NCBI GenBank assembly: GCA_036274895.1
Contig: DASUEU010000049.1
Span: forward strand, 1-64,000
DNA from: CALMKX01 sp036274895
Lineage (GTDB): Bacteria > Acidobacteriota > Thermoanaerobaculia > Multivoradales > SZUA-115
Length of the DNA stretch: 64,000 nucleotides
Reading direction: 5' to 3'
Both the position numbers and the translations under genes were made by a program. Positions 6,589 through 15,187 of the stretch are shown piece by piece. Below the pieces are notes generated by a model that was not told the origin of the DNA, did no database searches, and saw nothing but the letters and a program-made list of their open reading frames with translations. Within the stretch, counting starts at the first letter, position 1. Each line of letters begins with the position of its first letter.

Positions 6589-8994
6589 GTGGGACTCGAG
6601 CTCGAAGCCACCAGCATCCAGGCCTGGGATCCGCACCCCGGGGCGACGGTCGATCCCGCCGGGGACACCCTCACCCAGACCCTCTCGCCCGTCGAGGGAT
6701 CGACTAGCCGGGAGGACGGCACCGTCCTGGAACGGGGGTCCCGGCTGGGCCGCTACGTCCTGCTGCGGCTGCTGGGCTGTGGCGGACACGGCACCGTCTA
6801 TGACGCCTACGACCCCGAGCTCGACCGCCACGTCGCCTTGAAGCTGGTCGCGGATCCCCGGGGTGGAGACCCCGGCTTCGCCCGCGGCTGGCTCCGTTCC
6901 GAGGGCCAGGCGATCGCCCGGCTCACTCACCCCAACGTCGTGCGGGTCTACGACCTGGGCGAGGCGGGGGCAGGCTTCTTCCTCGCCATGGAGCGTATCG
7001 AAGGGCCGACGCTGTCTGGTTGGCTCGCGGACAGGCCCCGTTCCTGGCGCGAGGTCGTGCGCCTCTTGTGCGGCGCCGGGCGCGGGCTCGCCGCGGCACA
7101 CGCGGTGGGTCTGGTGCACCGCGACGTCAAGCCGGGGAACATCCTGATCGCCCCCGGGGACCGCGCCGTGGTCCTCGACTTCGGACTGGCGCGGGCGATC
7201 GCCGACGATGCGGGCGCGCCCTCTCACCACGAGGCGGCGGCCAGCGCTGCCGGGGACCCGACGACCTTCCGGGGCTGGGGCACGCCGGCTTACATGGCGC
7301 CCGAGCAGCGGCTGGGGCGGCCGGTGGACGCCCGGGCCGACCAGTACAGCTTCTGCCGGGTGCTCTGCGAAGCCCTGGACCGGCAGGTCCCGGCGAGGGC
7401 CGGCGGTGCTCCCGGCGACTCCCCCCCGCTGCTGCCAGCACCAGGCCGCCGGGCTCCCTCGAGGCTTCGCCGCCTCCTCGACCGCGGGCTGGCACTCCAC
7501 CCCGACGACCGTTTTGCCGGCCTGCTCGAGCTGGTCGAGGCCCTGGAGGAGATCGCCAGCCCGAGACGGGCGCGCTGGGTGGCCCTGGCAGCGGGGGTGG
7601 GGGCCGTGGCCCTCGGGCTCGGTCTGAGCCGGGCCTGGATCGAGCCGGCCCTGCGCTGCAGCGCTCCGGCCCGGAGTCTCGAGGAGATCTGGAACTCCCG
7701 CCGGTCCGCGGAACTGCAGCGGACCTTCGCCGGGGCCGGCCCGATCGTCGAAGCCAGCTTCGGGGGAATCGCGCAGTCCCTCGACGCCTGGTCGCAGCGC
7801 TGGACAGCGGCGCGGCAGGATGCCTGCGAGGCCACCCACCGCCATGGTGAGCAATCACCCCAGCTGCTCGACCTGCGCATGGGCTGCTTCGACGGTTTGC
7901 TCCACGAGCTCAGGGCCGCCCTCGAGCTCCTGGCCGCGGGCGACCCCAAGACGCTCGCCTCCGCCGGCCGGATCGTCGGCCGCCTGAGCGGCACCGGCCT
8001 CTGCGCCGAGGTGCCGCGCCTGCTGAGCGCGCCAGCACCCCCTGCTGACCCCGAGCTCGCGCAGCGAGTCCAGGCCGTGCGTCTCGAGCTGGCGCGGAGC
8101 AAGGCCCTGGAGGGGGCGGGCCGGTACCGGGAGTCGCTCGAGGGGACTCGCCAGGCGCTGGCGACGGCGAGCCAGCTCGGCTATCCACCGATCGAGGTGC
8201 AAGCACGGCTACGCTTCGCGGTCGCCCACGGGCGCATCGGCGAGTTCGGCGAGATGAGGCGCCAGCTGGTGGAGACGGCCCGTCAGGGGCAGGCCCATCG
8301 AGTGGACGAGGAGGTCGCCGGCGCCTTCACCTTCTTGATTCTCGCGGCCGTTCTGCAGCGCCAGCCGGATGCCGCGCGAGACTACGACCAGCTGGCGGCC
8401 GGGGCCCTCGAGCGGCTCGGCGATTCCGGCCGGCTCGAGGCCTTGCGTCAGCTCTTCCTGGGCGAGCTGGCGACCCTCGAGGGGCGCTTCGAGGACGCGC
8501 TGGCCCATCACGAGAGCTACCTGCGGATCTACCCGGACCTGGGACCGGGGGAGCGCGGCTACGGGCGCCTGAACATGGGCCAGCTCCACCTGCGCCTCGG
8601 CCGCCGGCCCGAGGCCGAGCGGGAGTTCCTGGCCGCTCGTGAGGAGCTGGCTCGAGGCTACGGCGAGACCAGCCGAGCCGTGGCCGCAGCCCACCAGTGC
8701 CTGGGCGACGTCGCTCGGGTGGCTGGTGGGTGGCAGGCTGCCGAAGGCCAGTACCGGCGGGCGGTGGGGATCTACGCGGTGATCGGCGATCCCGATGATC
8801 CGGAGTCCGCCCCCTCGCTGGCCGGTCTCGGCGAGGCCCTGCTGCGTCTCGGTCGACCGGCCGAAGCGCAGCCTTACCTGGAGCGGGCCGCCCGTACCTG
8901 GCGGGAGACCGGTGCTGACCCGGAGGGGCTAGCCCGCAGCGAAGCTCAGCTGGCCCAGGTTCGCCGCACCCTGGGGAGGAGGCTAGCGCCTTGA
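6589..8994 (+). CDS. Serine/threonine protein kinase with membrane anchor and TPR-like C-terminal region
   Basis: 801 residues from the GTG at 6589, chosen because GAGGAAGG lies just upstream; the TTG at 6556 lacks a ribosome binding site. A Hanks-type kinase domain occupies about 45-310: Gly-rich loop GCGGHGTVY, lysine in ALKLV, catalytic HRDVKPGNILI, DFGLAR and GTPAYMAPEQR in the activation/P+1 region. All catalytic residues are present. A single transmembrane helix at about 330-350 (WVALAAGVGAVALGLGL) is followed by about 450 residues of helical repeats of the TPR type. The topology is therefore cytoplasmic kinase with extracytoplasmic or peripheral sensor region, as in myxobacterial and acidobacterial kinases. 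The stop overlaps the start of the FHA/sigma-54 activator, so kinase and regulator are cotranslated and probably form one signalling pathway. Confidence 0.9.
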   Translation: MGLELEATSIQAWDPHPGATVDPAGDTLTQTLSPVEGSTSREDGTVLERGSRLGRYVLLRLLGCGGHGTVYDAYDPELDRHVALKLVADPRGGDPGFARGWLRSEGQAIARLTHPNVVRVYDLGEAGAGFFLAMERIEGPTLSGWLADRPRSWREVVRLLCGAGRGLAAAHAVGLVHRDVKPGNILIAPGDRAVVLDFGLARAIADDAGAPSHHEAAASAAGDPTTFRGWGTPAYMAPEQRLGRPVDARADQYSFCRVLCEALDRQVPARAGGAPGDSPPLLPAPGRRAPSRLRRLLDRGLALHPDDRFAGLLELVEALEEIASPRRARWVALAAGVGAVALGLGLSRAWIEPALRCSAPARSLEEIWNSRRSAELQRTFAGAGPIVEASFGGIAQSLDAWSQRWTAARQDACEATHRHGEQSPQLLDLRMGCFDGLLHELRAALELLAAGDPKTLASAGRIVGRLSGTGLCAEVPRLLSAPAPPADPELAQRVQAVRLELARSKALEGAGRYRESLEGTRQALATASQLGYPPIEVQARLRFAVAHGRIGEFGEMRRQLVETARQGQAHRVDEEVAGAFTFLILAAVLQRQPDAARDYDQLAAGALERLGDSGRLEALRQLFLGELATLEGRFEDALAHHESYLRIYPDLGPGERGYGRLNMGQLHLRLGRRPEAEREFLAAREELARGYGETSRAVAAAHQCLGDVARVAGGWQAAEGQYRRAVGIYAVIGDPDDPESAPSLAGLGEALLRLGRPAEAQPYLERAARTWRETGADPEGLARSEAQLAQVRRTLGRRLAP

Positions 8995-10364
8995 ACGACT
9001 CCACTCGAAACGGCTTCCTGCTGCGCGGATCGGTGGCCAGCGAGGAGCGGACCTTCCTGCTGCCGAGCGGCCTGTGCCGCCTGGGCCGGTCCGCCGGCAA
9101 CGACATCGAGCTGACGGTGCCCGGTGTCTCCAAGCACCATGCCCTGCTGCGCCCGGAGGACGGGCGGCTGCTGGCGGAGGATCTGCTCTCGAAGAACGGC
9201 ACCTTCGTCAACGGCGAGCGGGTCCACCGCCGGCTCCTCGAGCCCGGCGACCTGCTGCGGCTCGGTCCGGTGGAGCTGCGCCTGGAGCGGCCCGCTGCCG
9301 CCGATCGTCTGGCCATCGCGCTCGACGCGGCGGAGGAGCCGAGCCCCTTCCCGCCGCCGGGCAGGGATACCACGGCACCTCTGGCCCGGCCTCTGCGCAG
9401 CGCCCTCGACCTGGCGCCCGCGCTCGCGGGCTGCCTGCCGCCCGGCTTCCTGCCGGGGCGCTCGGCGCCGATGGTGGCCCTCTTCCAGCGGCTCGCGGCC
9501 CTGGCCCCGTCGGATCTGCCATTGCTGATCGTGGGCGAGACCGGGGTGGGCAAGGAGGGCGTCGCGCGGACGGCTCACGCCGGCTCCCGTCGGGCCCGCG
9601 GACCCTTCGTGGCGCTCAACTGCGCCGCCATCCCGGGCGAGCTGCTCGAGGCGGAGCTGTTCGGCATTCGCTCGGGGGTGGCCACCGGGGTTGCGGCCCG
9701 AGGCGGCAGGATCCTCGACGCGAGGGGCGGAACCCTCTTCCTCGACGAGGTGGCGGAGCTGCCCCTCGGGCTCCAGGCCAAGCTCCTGCGCTTGCTCCAG
9801 GAGCGGGAGGTGCAACCGGTCGGCGGGCAAGCTCAGCCGGTGGACCTGCGGGTGGTGGCGGCCACCAACGGCGATCTGGACCACCTGCTCGAGGCGGGGC
9901 GTTTCCGCCCGGATCTCTACTACCGGCTGGCTGGATCGCTCCTGCGCGTGCCGCCGCTGCGCGAGCGCGCCGAGGATCTGCCGGAGCTGATCGCCCACTT
10001 TCTGCGTCGCTTTGGCCGCGACATGGGACGGACGGTGCGCGGTGTCAGCGAGGGCGCCTTGAGACGGCTGCGGGCCTACTCCTGGCCGGGCAACGTGCGC
10101 GAGCTCGAGAACGAGATGCGCCGGCTCGCCTGCTGGTGCCGGAGCAACGAGGTCATCACCGAGGAGTTGCTCGCCCTCGGGGGGCTCGAGCCGCACACCT
10201 GTCTCGGCGAGAGCCCCCTCGACCTCGCCTCCCTGGAGCAGAGAGCGCTCCGAGAGGCCCTCGCCCGCAGCAGCAACGACAAAACCCGCGCGGCCCGCCT
10301 GCTCGGCATCTCCCGCCACGCCCTGCGGCGCCGGCTGGAGCGGTATGGAGGGGGCGCGAGCTGA
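8991..10364 (+). CDS. FHA-domain sigma-54-type (bacterial enhancer-binding) regulator with degenerate GAFTGA loop
   Basis: 457 residues. An N-terminal FHA domain (about 20-95; GRSAGNDIEL, SKHHALL, SKNGTFVNGE) binds phosphothreonine. The AAA+ domain (about 155-385) has Walker A GETGVGKEG, Walker B GGTLFLDE and the R-finger region. The C-terminus (about 420-455) is a Fis-type HTH (KTRAARLLGISRHALRRRL). The loop that contacts sigma-54, normally GAFTGA, reads GVATGV here, losing the aromatic residue. The TTG start at 8991 overlaps the kinase stop (TTGA) and is served by GGGGAGGAGG. The obvious model is phosphorylation of the kinase or partner and FHA-dependent control of this activator; whether it truly activates sigma-54 is open. 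Confidence 0.88.
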   Translation: MNDSTRNGFLLRGSVASEERTFLLPSGLCRLGRSAGNDIELTVPGVSKHHALLRPEDGRLLAEDLLSKNGTFVNGERVHRRLLEPGDLLRLGPVELRLERPAAADRLAIALDAAEEPSPFPPPGRDTTAPLARPLRSALDLAPALAGCLPPGFLPGRSAPMVALFQRLAALAPSDLPLLIVGETGVGKEGVARTAHAGSRRARGPFVALNCAAIPGELLEAELFGIRSGVATGVAARGGRILDARGGTLFLDEVAELPLGLQAKLLRLLQEREVQPVGGQAQPVDLRVVAATNGDLDHLLEAGRFRPDLYYRLAGSLLRVPPLRERAEDLPELIAHFLRRFGRDMGRTVRGVSEGALRRLRAYSWPGNVRELENEMRRLACWCRSNEVITEELLALGGLEPHTCLGESPLDLASLEQRALREALARSSNDKTRAARLLGISRHALRRRLERYGGGAS

Positions 10365-10443
10365 CCTCGGCGGCAGGAGGAGCTGGAGCGGACGGGAGCT
10401 GGAAGTCTTGCCGGAAGTCTGCTTCTCCGGCAAGCTCACAGCC

Positions 10444-11424
10444 ATGCGCGCCATCCTCCCCACCTCCCCCGACGGCCTGCCGGTCGTCGGTGATCTCCCG
10501 CCGCCCGAGCCTGGCCCGGGCGAGGTGCTGATCCGGGTCGCTGCTGCGGCCTTGAACCGCGCCGACCTGCTCCAGCTCAAGGGCCTGTACCCACCGCCCC
10601 CGGGGGAGAGCCCGATCCCCGGCCTGGAGTGCGCCGGCACCATTGCAGCTCTGGGAGCGGGGATCACCGACTGGCGGGTGGGGGAGCGGGTGATGGCCTT
10701 GCTGGCCGGCGGCGGCCAGGCGGAGCTGGCCGTGGCTCCCGCCGGGCAACTGCTGCCGGTGCCGGAGCGGCTCACTGTGGTCGAGGCCGGCGGCGTGCCC
10801 GAGGCTGCGCTCACCGCCTGGACCAATCTCGTCCACGAAGGCCGGCTCGAAGCCGGGCAGACGGTGCTGATCACCGCCGCCGCCTCCGGCATCGGCAGCT
10901 TCGCCGTGCAGCTCGCCCGCGAGCTGGGAGCGCGGGTGCTGGTGGCCGGCCGCAGCCTCGAGCGCCTCGCACCCCTGCGCGAGCTGGGTGCTGCCGCCTG
11001 CCTGCCTCTCGACGAGGAACTGCCCCGGGCGGCGCGGGCGGCCAACGAGGGCCGGGGCGTGGACCTGGTTCTCGACATGGTCGGCGGCCCGGGCCTTTCC
11101 ATCCAACTCGCCTGTCTGGCCGAGCGGGGCCGGCTGGTGCTGATCGGTCTGCTGGGCGGAGCCCGGGCCGATCTCGACCTGCGAGCCGTGCTGTCGCGCC
11201 GGTTGAGCATCACCGGCTCGGTGCTGCGGCCACGCAGCCGCGTTGAGAAGGCCGAGTTGGTCGCCGCCTTCCGCCGCTTCGGCGAAGCACGACTCGCGGA
11301 CGGCCGCTTGCGGCCCGTGATCTCGCGAATCTTCCCCCTCGAGCAGGCCGCCGCGGCCTACCGCTTTCTGGAAGAGAGCCAAGGAGTGGGGAAGGTGGTG
11401 CTCGAGATGACCGGCCCGGGCTGA
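10444..11424 (+). CDS. NAD(P)H quinone oxidoreductase, PIG3-like zinc-free MDR
   Basis: 326 residues, the usual length of the TP53I3/PIG3 group of medium-chain dehydrogenases. The N-terminal GroES-like domain has AAAALNRADLLQLKGLYPPP, the group signature; the Rossmann part has AAASGIGSFAVQLARELGA for NADPH binding and the later VDLVLDMVGG. The zinc ligands of alcohol dehydrogenases are absent. The predicted activity is NADPH-dependent reduction of quinones or reactive carbonyls in the cytoplasm. The upstream alternative start at 10345 is inside the previous gene and gives a non-homologous N-terminus, so the ATG at 10444 is preferred. It follows the sigma-54-type regulator after 79 bases and may be cotranscribed. 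Confidence 0.88.
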   Translation: MRAILPTSPDGLPVVGDLPPPEPGPGEVLIRVAAAALNRADLLQLKGLYPPPPGESPIPGLECAGTIAALGAGITDWRVGERVMALLAGGGQAELAVAPAGQLLPVPERLTVVEAGGVPEAALTAWTNLVHEGRLEAGQTVLITAAASGIGSFAVQLARELGARVLVAGRSLERLAPLRELGAAACLPLDEELPRAARAANEGRGVDLVLDMVGGPGLSIQLACLAERGRLVLIGLLGGARADLDLRAVLSRRLSITGSVLRPRSRVEKAELVAAFRRFGEARLADGRLRPVISRIFPLEQAAAAYRFLEESQGVGKVVLEMTGPG

Positions 11425-11467
11425 GCGGTAGCCGCCCCCAGCACCAGGCCGGTCGAGCCGGGGAGGT

Positions 11468-11920
11468 TCAATCTGGAGACAGCTTGTCCGAGATCCAGCC
11501 CAGCACGGCACCGGGCAGCAGGTAGGCGACCAGCATCTCGGCTCCCCACCAGGCCCAGATCTTGTCGGCGCCGTTGAAGATCCCGGAGTACCCCAGGGCG
11601 AAGGTGACCCAGATCAGGAAGAGCCAGAAGCCACCGCGCAGGCCGCGCTTCCAGCCAGGCCCGGACATTCCGGATCGCACCTCGCTGAAGACCCAGGCGA
11701 TGATGAAGGCCGCCAGGATGCCCCGCGGGATCCACATCGGCATCAGCGCCGCCATGTCCGGGGGGTCCTGGTTGAGCTCGGGCCGCCAAAGCCCCGAGTG
11801 CTGCTTGTAGGTCTCCTTGAGCACCCCGTTGTGGATCAGGGGTCCCGTCGCGAAGCCGAGCACGAACTGGGAAACGTAAAAGGCCAGACCGCCGAGGATG
11901 ACGAATCTCCACCTCTTCAT
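11468..11920 (-). CDS. Four-helix integral membrane protein of unknown function
   Basis: 150 residues; family not recognised. Four hydrophobic segments are visible (about 7-27, 60-80, 92-112 and 124-143). A polar stretch (HSGLWRPELNQDPPDMAALMP) lies between helices 1 and 2 and probably faces the periplasm. The fold resembles small uncharacterised membrane proteins in which the two halves are connected by such a loop. AGGAGGGG immediately upstream of the ATG (complement, about 11922-11930) supports the start. It stands convergent with the oxidoreductase and as a single gene ahead of the protease genes. Confidence 0.75.
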   Translation of the reverse strand: MKRWRFVILGGLAFYVSQFVLGFATGPLIHNGVLKETYKQHSGLWRPELNQDPPDMAALMPMWIPRGILAAFIIAWVFSEVRSGMSGPGWKRGLRGGFWLFLIWVTFALGYSGIFNGADKIWAWWGAEMLVAYLLPGAVLGWISDKLSPD

Positions 11921-12014
11921 AGTCCCCTCCTGGGGTTGTTTGGGATGGAGGGATCTTACTCCGAAGCGGGGAAGAGTGGGGCTCGCCGTCGCAGCGAGCC
12001 CCGGTGAGGGAGCT

Positions 12015-13115
12015 TCAGTTCTGGGAAGGAGTGTTCTCGGCGAAGTACTCGTGGCTGTCGGCGTTGTCGACGGCCTTGCCCGGGTTGCTGGTCGCCAGGC
12101 TCTTGCAGGCGGTCTGACCGTAGGCCCAGTCGTCCGTGGCCGCCACCACGTTGAAGTGCGACAGCTCGTGGATGATCGTGCCGGCCTTCGAGTCCGTGCC
12201 CTGGGTGGGCGCGCTCCAGAACACCGAGCAGAGGTAGATCCGGTAGGGCTGGTTGGCGTAGACGTAGGCGTAGGCGTTGATGGTGCAGGTGGAGCAGTCG
12301 AACTGGATGGTCTTGGTCTGGATGGTGCTCGAGATCGAGTTGAAGTGGCTGCGGACGCTCGAGTAGCGGCTGCTCTTGTAGGTGCCGAACCAGGTGGTGT
12401 AGCGGGGACCGACGGTGCCGGCGGTCAGATAGGCCGCCGCGTTGATGGCGTAGGTCTGGGCCTGGGAGAGGGCCGAGACCAGCGAGGACTGCCGGGTCGA
12501 GGAGCAGCCGACGTAGGTCGGGGTCAGATAGCGCAGTCCGAGCTGGGGCGCGCCGCCGTCGGCCAAGGGGGCATCGAGCTCGGCGAGGATCGGGCCCAGG
12601 GGCAGACCGTCCTCGGCGCGGTAGAAGGACACGGCGTTCGACTCGACGGCGATCGGTCGTGAGATCGCCTTGACCGCCGGGCCGCCGAAGCCGTCCTGGA
12701 GCGAGGCGCGGTACTGGATCGCGTACTCGCCGGCACGGGTGAGGTCGTAGAGGGCCGACAGCTCGACCCTGGCCGAGATCGACTCGCCGGGTCCAATCGT
12801 CAGGTAGTCCTGGGCGGTCGGCGTCGCGCGCTTGACCAGCCGGCCGAGGTAAGGAACCGGGCGACCGTCGAGAGAGACCGCGAAGAGGTTGGCCTCGACG
12901 CCGGCGACGGGGGTCTGCCAGGACAGCACGTGGGCCGGCGAGGTGCCGAGGTTGGCCAGGCTGAAGTGGACGACCACGTCCTCCTGGGCGCCCAGCCAGC
13001 CGTTCTCGATCTCGAGCGTGCTCTCGAGACGAGGCTTGGCGCTGGCCGGAGCGGCGGCCAGCAGGGTCACAAGGCAGGCGGCGGCGATCGAGAGGGCGAG
13101 AAAACGCTTCGACAT
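12015..13115 (-). CDS. Secreted M35-type (deuterolysin/aspzincin) metalloprotease
   Basis: 366 residues. The signal peptide (LALSIAAACLVTLLAAAPASA) is followed by an N-terminal beta-rich region (about 28-180) resembling the pro-region of M35 peptidases, then the protease domain. The zinc site reads HELSHF with a downstream TDDWAYG; aspzincins use HExxH plus an aspartate in GTxDxxYG, so all three ligands and the catalytic glutamate are visible. A histidine-containing tail (NADSHEYFAEN) closes the domain as in peptidyl-Lys metalloendopeptidases. The start has GAGGAGG upstream. It lies 130 bases after a secreted M1 aminopeptidase on the same strand, suggesting a protein-scavenging function outside the cell. 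Confidence 0.86.
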   Translation of the reverse strand: MSKRFLALSIAAACLVTLLAAAPASAKPRLESTLEIENGWLGAQEDVVVHFSLANLGTSPAHVLSWQTPVAGVEANLFAVSLDGRPVPYLGRLVKRATPTAQDYLTIGPGESISARVELSALYDLTRAGEYAIQYRASLQDGFGGPAVKAISRPIAVESNAVSFYRAEDGLPLGPILAELDAPLADGGAPQLGLRYLTPTYVGCSSTRQSSLVSALSQAQTYAINAAAYLTAGTVGPRYTTWFGTYKSSRYSSVRSHFNSISSTIQTKTIQFDCSTCTINAYAYVYANQPYRIYLCSVFWSAPTQGTDSKAGTIIHELSHFNVVAATDDWAYGQTACKSLATSNPGKAVDNADSHEYFAENTPSQN

Positions 13116-13146
13116 CCGGGAACCTCCTCGGTTCGGATAGAACCAC

Positions 13147-13165
13147 GCCCGGAACTGCTCCGGGC
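13147..13165 (-). terminator. Hairpin between aminopeptidase and M35 protease genes
   Basis: GCCCGGA (13147-13153) and TCCGGGC (13159-13165) form a 7-bp stem with a 5-base loop. It lies between the stop of the M1 gene and the start of the M35 gene. No U-rich tail follows, so it may be a weak terminator or an mRNA 5' structure. Confidence 0.3.
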
Positions 13166-13245
13166 ATGGTGATGGGCTCGGTTGAAAAGCGGCCGAGACT
13201 CTATCGTCGAAACGTCGAAAAAGGGAAGGCCCCCGAGAGTCGCCC

Positions 13246-15135
13246 TCAGGGTGCCGTTGGCGGCTGGCCGTCCTGCCAGCCCAGGATGCCGTCCACGGTG
13301 TTCACGGCCACCGAGTGGTAGCCCGGCCGGGCCTTGGCGTAGATGCGGTTGGCCATCGCCTTGCCCTCGGGGGTCTTGGCCAGGGCGTTGTACAGGGGCC
13401 GCAGGAACTTGCGCCGGCCGACCTGAGTCAAGAAGCGCTCCAGGGCCTCGTTCGCCGGCTGGTAAGCGTGGGCGATGGTCACCTCGAGCCAGGCGCAGAG
13501 GATCTCCGAGTTGCCGCTGGTGGAGAGCCCGAAGGTCTGGTCGAGATCCGCCAGCTGGGCGGGCTTCAGGCCCTTGGGCAGCTTGGCGAGGAAGTGCAGC
13601 TTTTCGTGGGTGGTCCACTCCGAGGCGACGAGGTTCTTTGCCTTGGTGCCCTTGGCGAAGCGGGCCACCTCGGCCTCGACCTTGGCGAAGGCGTCGGACT
13701 TCGGGCGGTCGGCGCTGGCCGGCAGTCCCGGGCCGTAGGCCCACTCGTCGAGGTTCACCTTCTGGGCCGCCAGCGGCAGCTCCCGCTTGAGGTAGAAGAG
13801 GAAGTTCTTGGTCGTCACCGAGCGGAAGCCGAAAGTGTCGAAGTACTGCTGCAGGAACGGGTCCCACTGGGCGCGGCCGACCGCAGCCTCGAGGGTGCGC
13901 AGGAAGAAGTAGCCCTTCTGGTAGGCGATGGCGGTCACGCCGTCATCCGGGTCCCGGCCTGCGAGGTCGAGCAGCAGGTGAGTGTCGGGGCTGCCGGGCG
14001 GGTACTCGGCGATGGCGTTCTCGAGCTCGGTCAACCCCAGGGAGGCGAGCATCTCGGCGTAGGGGCGGCCGTAGACCTCCTCCATGATCCGCTGCTCGAA
14101 GTAGACCGTGAAGCCCTCGTTCAACCAGAAGTCGTTCCAGGTGGCGTTGGTGACCAGGTTGCCAGACCACGAGTGGGCGAGCTCGTGGGCCACCAGCGAC
14201 ACCAGCGAGCGATCCCCGGCCAGGATGGTCGGCGTGGCGAAGGTCAGGCGCGGGTTCTCCATGCCGCCGAAGGGGAAGGAGGGTGGCAGCACCAGCAGGT
14301 CGTAGCGACCCCAGCGGTAGACGCCATAGAGCCGCTCGGCGGCGATGATCATCTTCTCGGTCTCGGCGAACTCCCAGGCCGCCTTGTCCACCACGGCCGG
14401 CTCGGCATAGACGCCGGTGCGCATCCCCATCGAGCGGAACGCCAGGTCCCCGACGGCGAGGGCCATGAGGTAGGAGGGGATCGCCTGCGGCATGCGGAAG
14501 CGGTAGACGCCGTCCTCGCTCTTCTTGATCGGGTTCTCGGCGCTCATCACCGCCATCAAGGCCGGTGGCACGCGGATGGTGGCCTCGTAGGTCATGCGCA
14601 CGCTCGGCGTGTCCTGGAGGGGGATCCAGGTGCGGGCGAGGATGGCTTGGGACTGGGTGAAGAGGAAGGGATGCTGGCCACCCGAGGTCTGGGCCGGCGC
14701 CAGCCACTGGAGGGCCCCGGCATCCGGTCGCGTGCGGTAGTCGACGTGCACCACACGGGTGGTGGGCAGCAGATCCACCACCACCGCCTGTCCCAGGAAG
14801 GGGCGCTCCGGGCCGATCGCCCAGGTCGCCGCCGTGTCCTCGTCCAGGCTGATGCCCTGGATCTCGAGGCCGCGGGAGTCGAGCACCAGCTTCTCGCCCT
14901 TGCCCGAGCGGTCGAGGGTGAGGGAAGCCCTCCCGGTCAGGCGCTTCTGCTCGAAGTCGACGGCGAGGTCCAGGCTCAGGTGCTGGACCGACACCTCTCT
15001 CGGCCGAGCCCAGGAGTGCGGGTCCGGCCCGGGTTCGAGGTCGATGATGGCGGGGGCAGCGGTGGCGAGGGAGGGGATGGCGAAGGTCATGAGCAGGCTC
15101 AGGGCGAGAAAGGTGGTGGCATGGCTCCGGTGCAT
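13246..15135 (-). CDS. Secreted M1-family aminopeptidase (leukotriene A4 hydrolase-like)
   Basis: 629 residues. A signal peptide (FLALSLLMTFAIPSLATAA) is followed by the three domains of LTA4H-type M1 enzymes: N-terminal beta saddle (about 30-240), thermolysin-like catalytic domain (about 240-480) and helical C-terminal domain (about 490-625). The substrate motif GGMENP and the zinc motif HELAHSW followed 18 residues later by NEGFTVYFE are intact. It should remove N-terminal residues from peptides in the periplasm or outside. It starts 52 bases after the isopentenyl phosphate kinase gene, on the same strand; TAGACT overlapping the stop of that gene could be its own -10, so it may or may not belong to the isoprenoid operon. 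Confidence 0.92.
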   Translation of the reverse strand: MHRSHATTFLALSLLMTFAIPSLATAAPAIIDLEPGPDPHSWARPREVSVQHLSLDLAVDFEQKRLTGRASLTLDRSGKGEKLVLDSRGLEIQGISLDEDTAATWAIGPERPFLGQAVVVDLLPTTRVVHVDYRTRPDAGALQWLAPAQTSGGQHPFLFTQSQAILARTWIPLQDTPSVRMTYEATIRVPPALMAVMSAENPIKKSEDGVYRFRMPQAIPSYLMALAVGDLAFRSMGMRTGVYAEPAVVDKAAWEFAETEKMIIAAERLYGVYRWGRYDLLVLPPSFPFGGMENPRLTFATPTILAGDRSLVSLVAHELAHSWSGNLVTNATWNDFWLNEGFTVYFEQRIMEEVYGRPYAEMLASLGLTELENAIAEYPPGSPDTHLLLDLAGRDPDDGVTAIAYQKGYFFLRTLEAAVGRAQWDPFLQQYFDTFGFRSVTTKNFLFYLKRELPLAAQKVNLDEWAYGPGLPASADRPKSDAFAKVEAEVARFAKGTKAKNLVASEWTTHEKLHFLAKLPKGLKPAQLADLDQTFGLSTSGNSEILCAWLEVTIAHAYQPANEALERFLTQVGRRKFLRPLYNALAKTPEGKAMANRIYAKARPGYHSVAVNTVDGILGWQDGQPPTAP

Positions 15136-15187
15136 CGGGGTTCCTCGGGAAGGACCGCGTCCGCTCGTGGGCGCGGGAAACGCCAGT

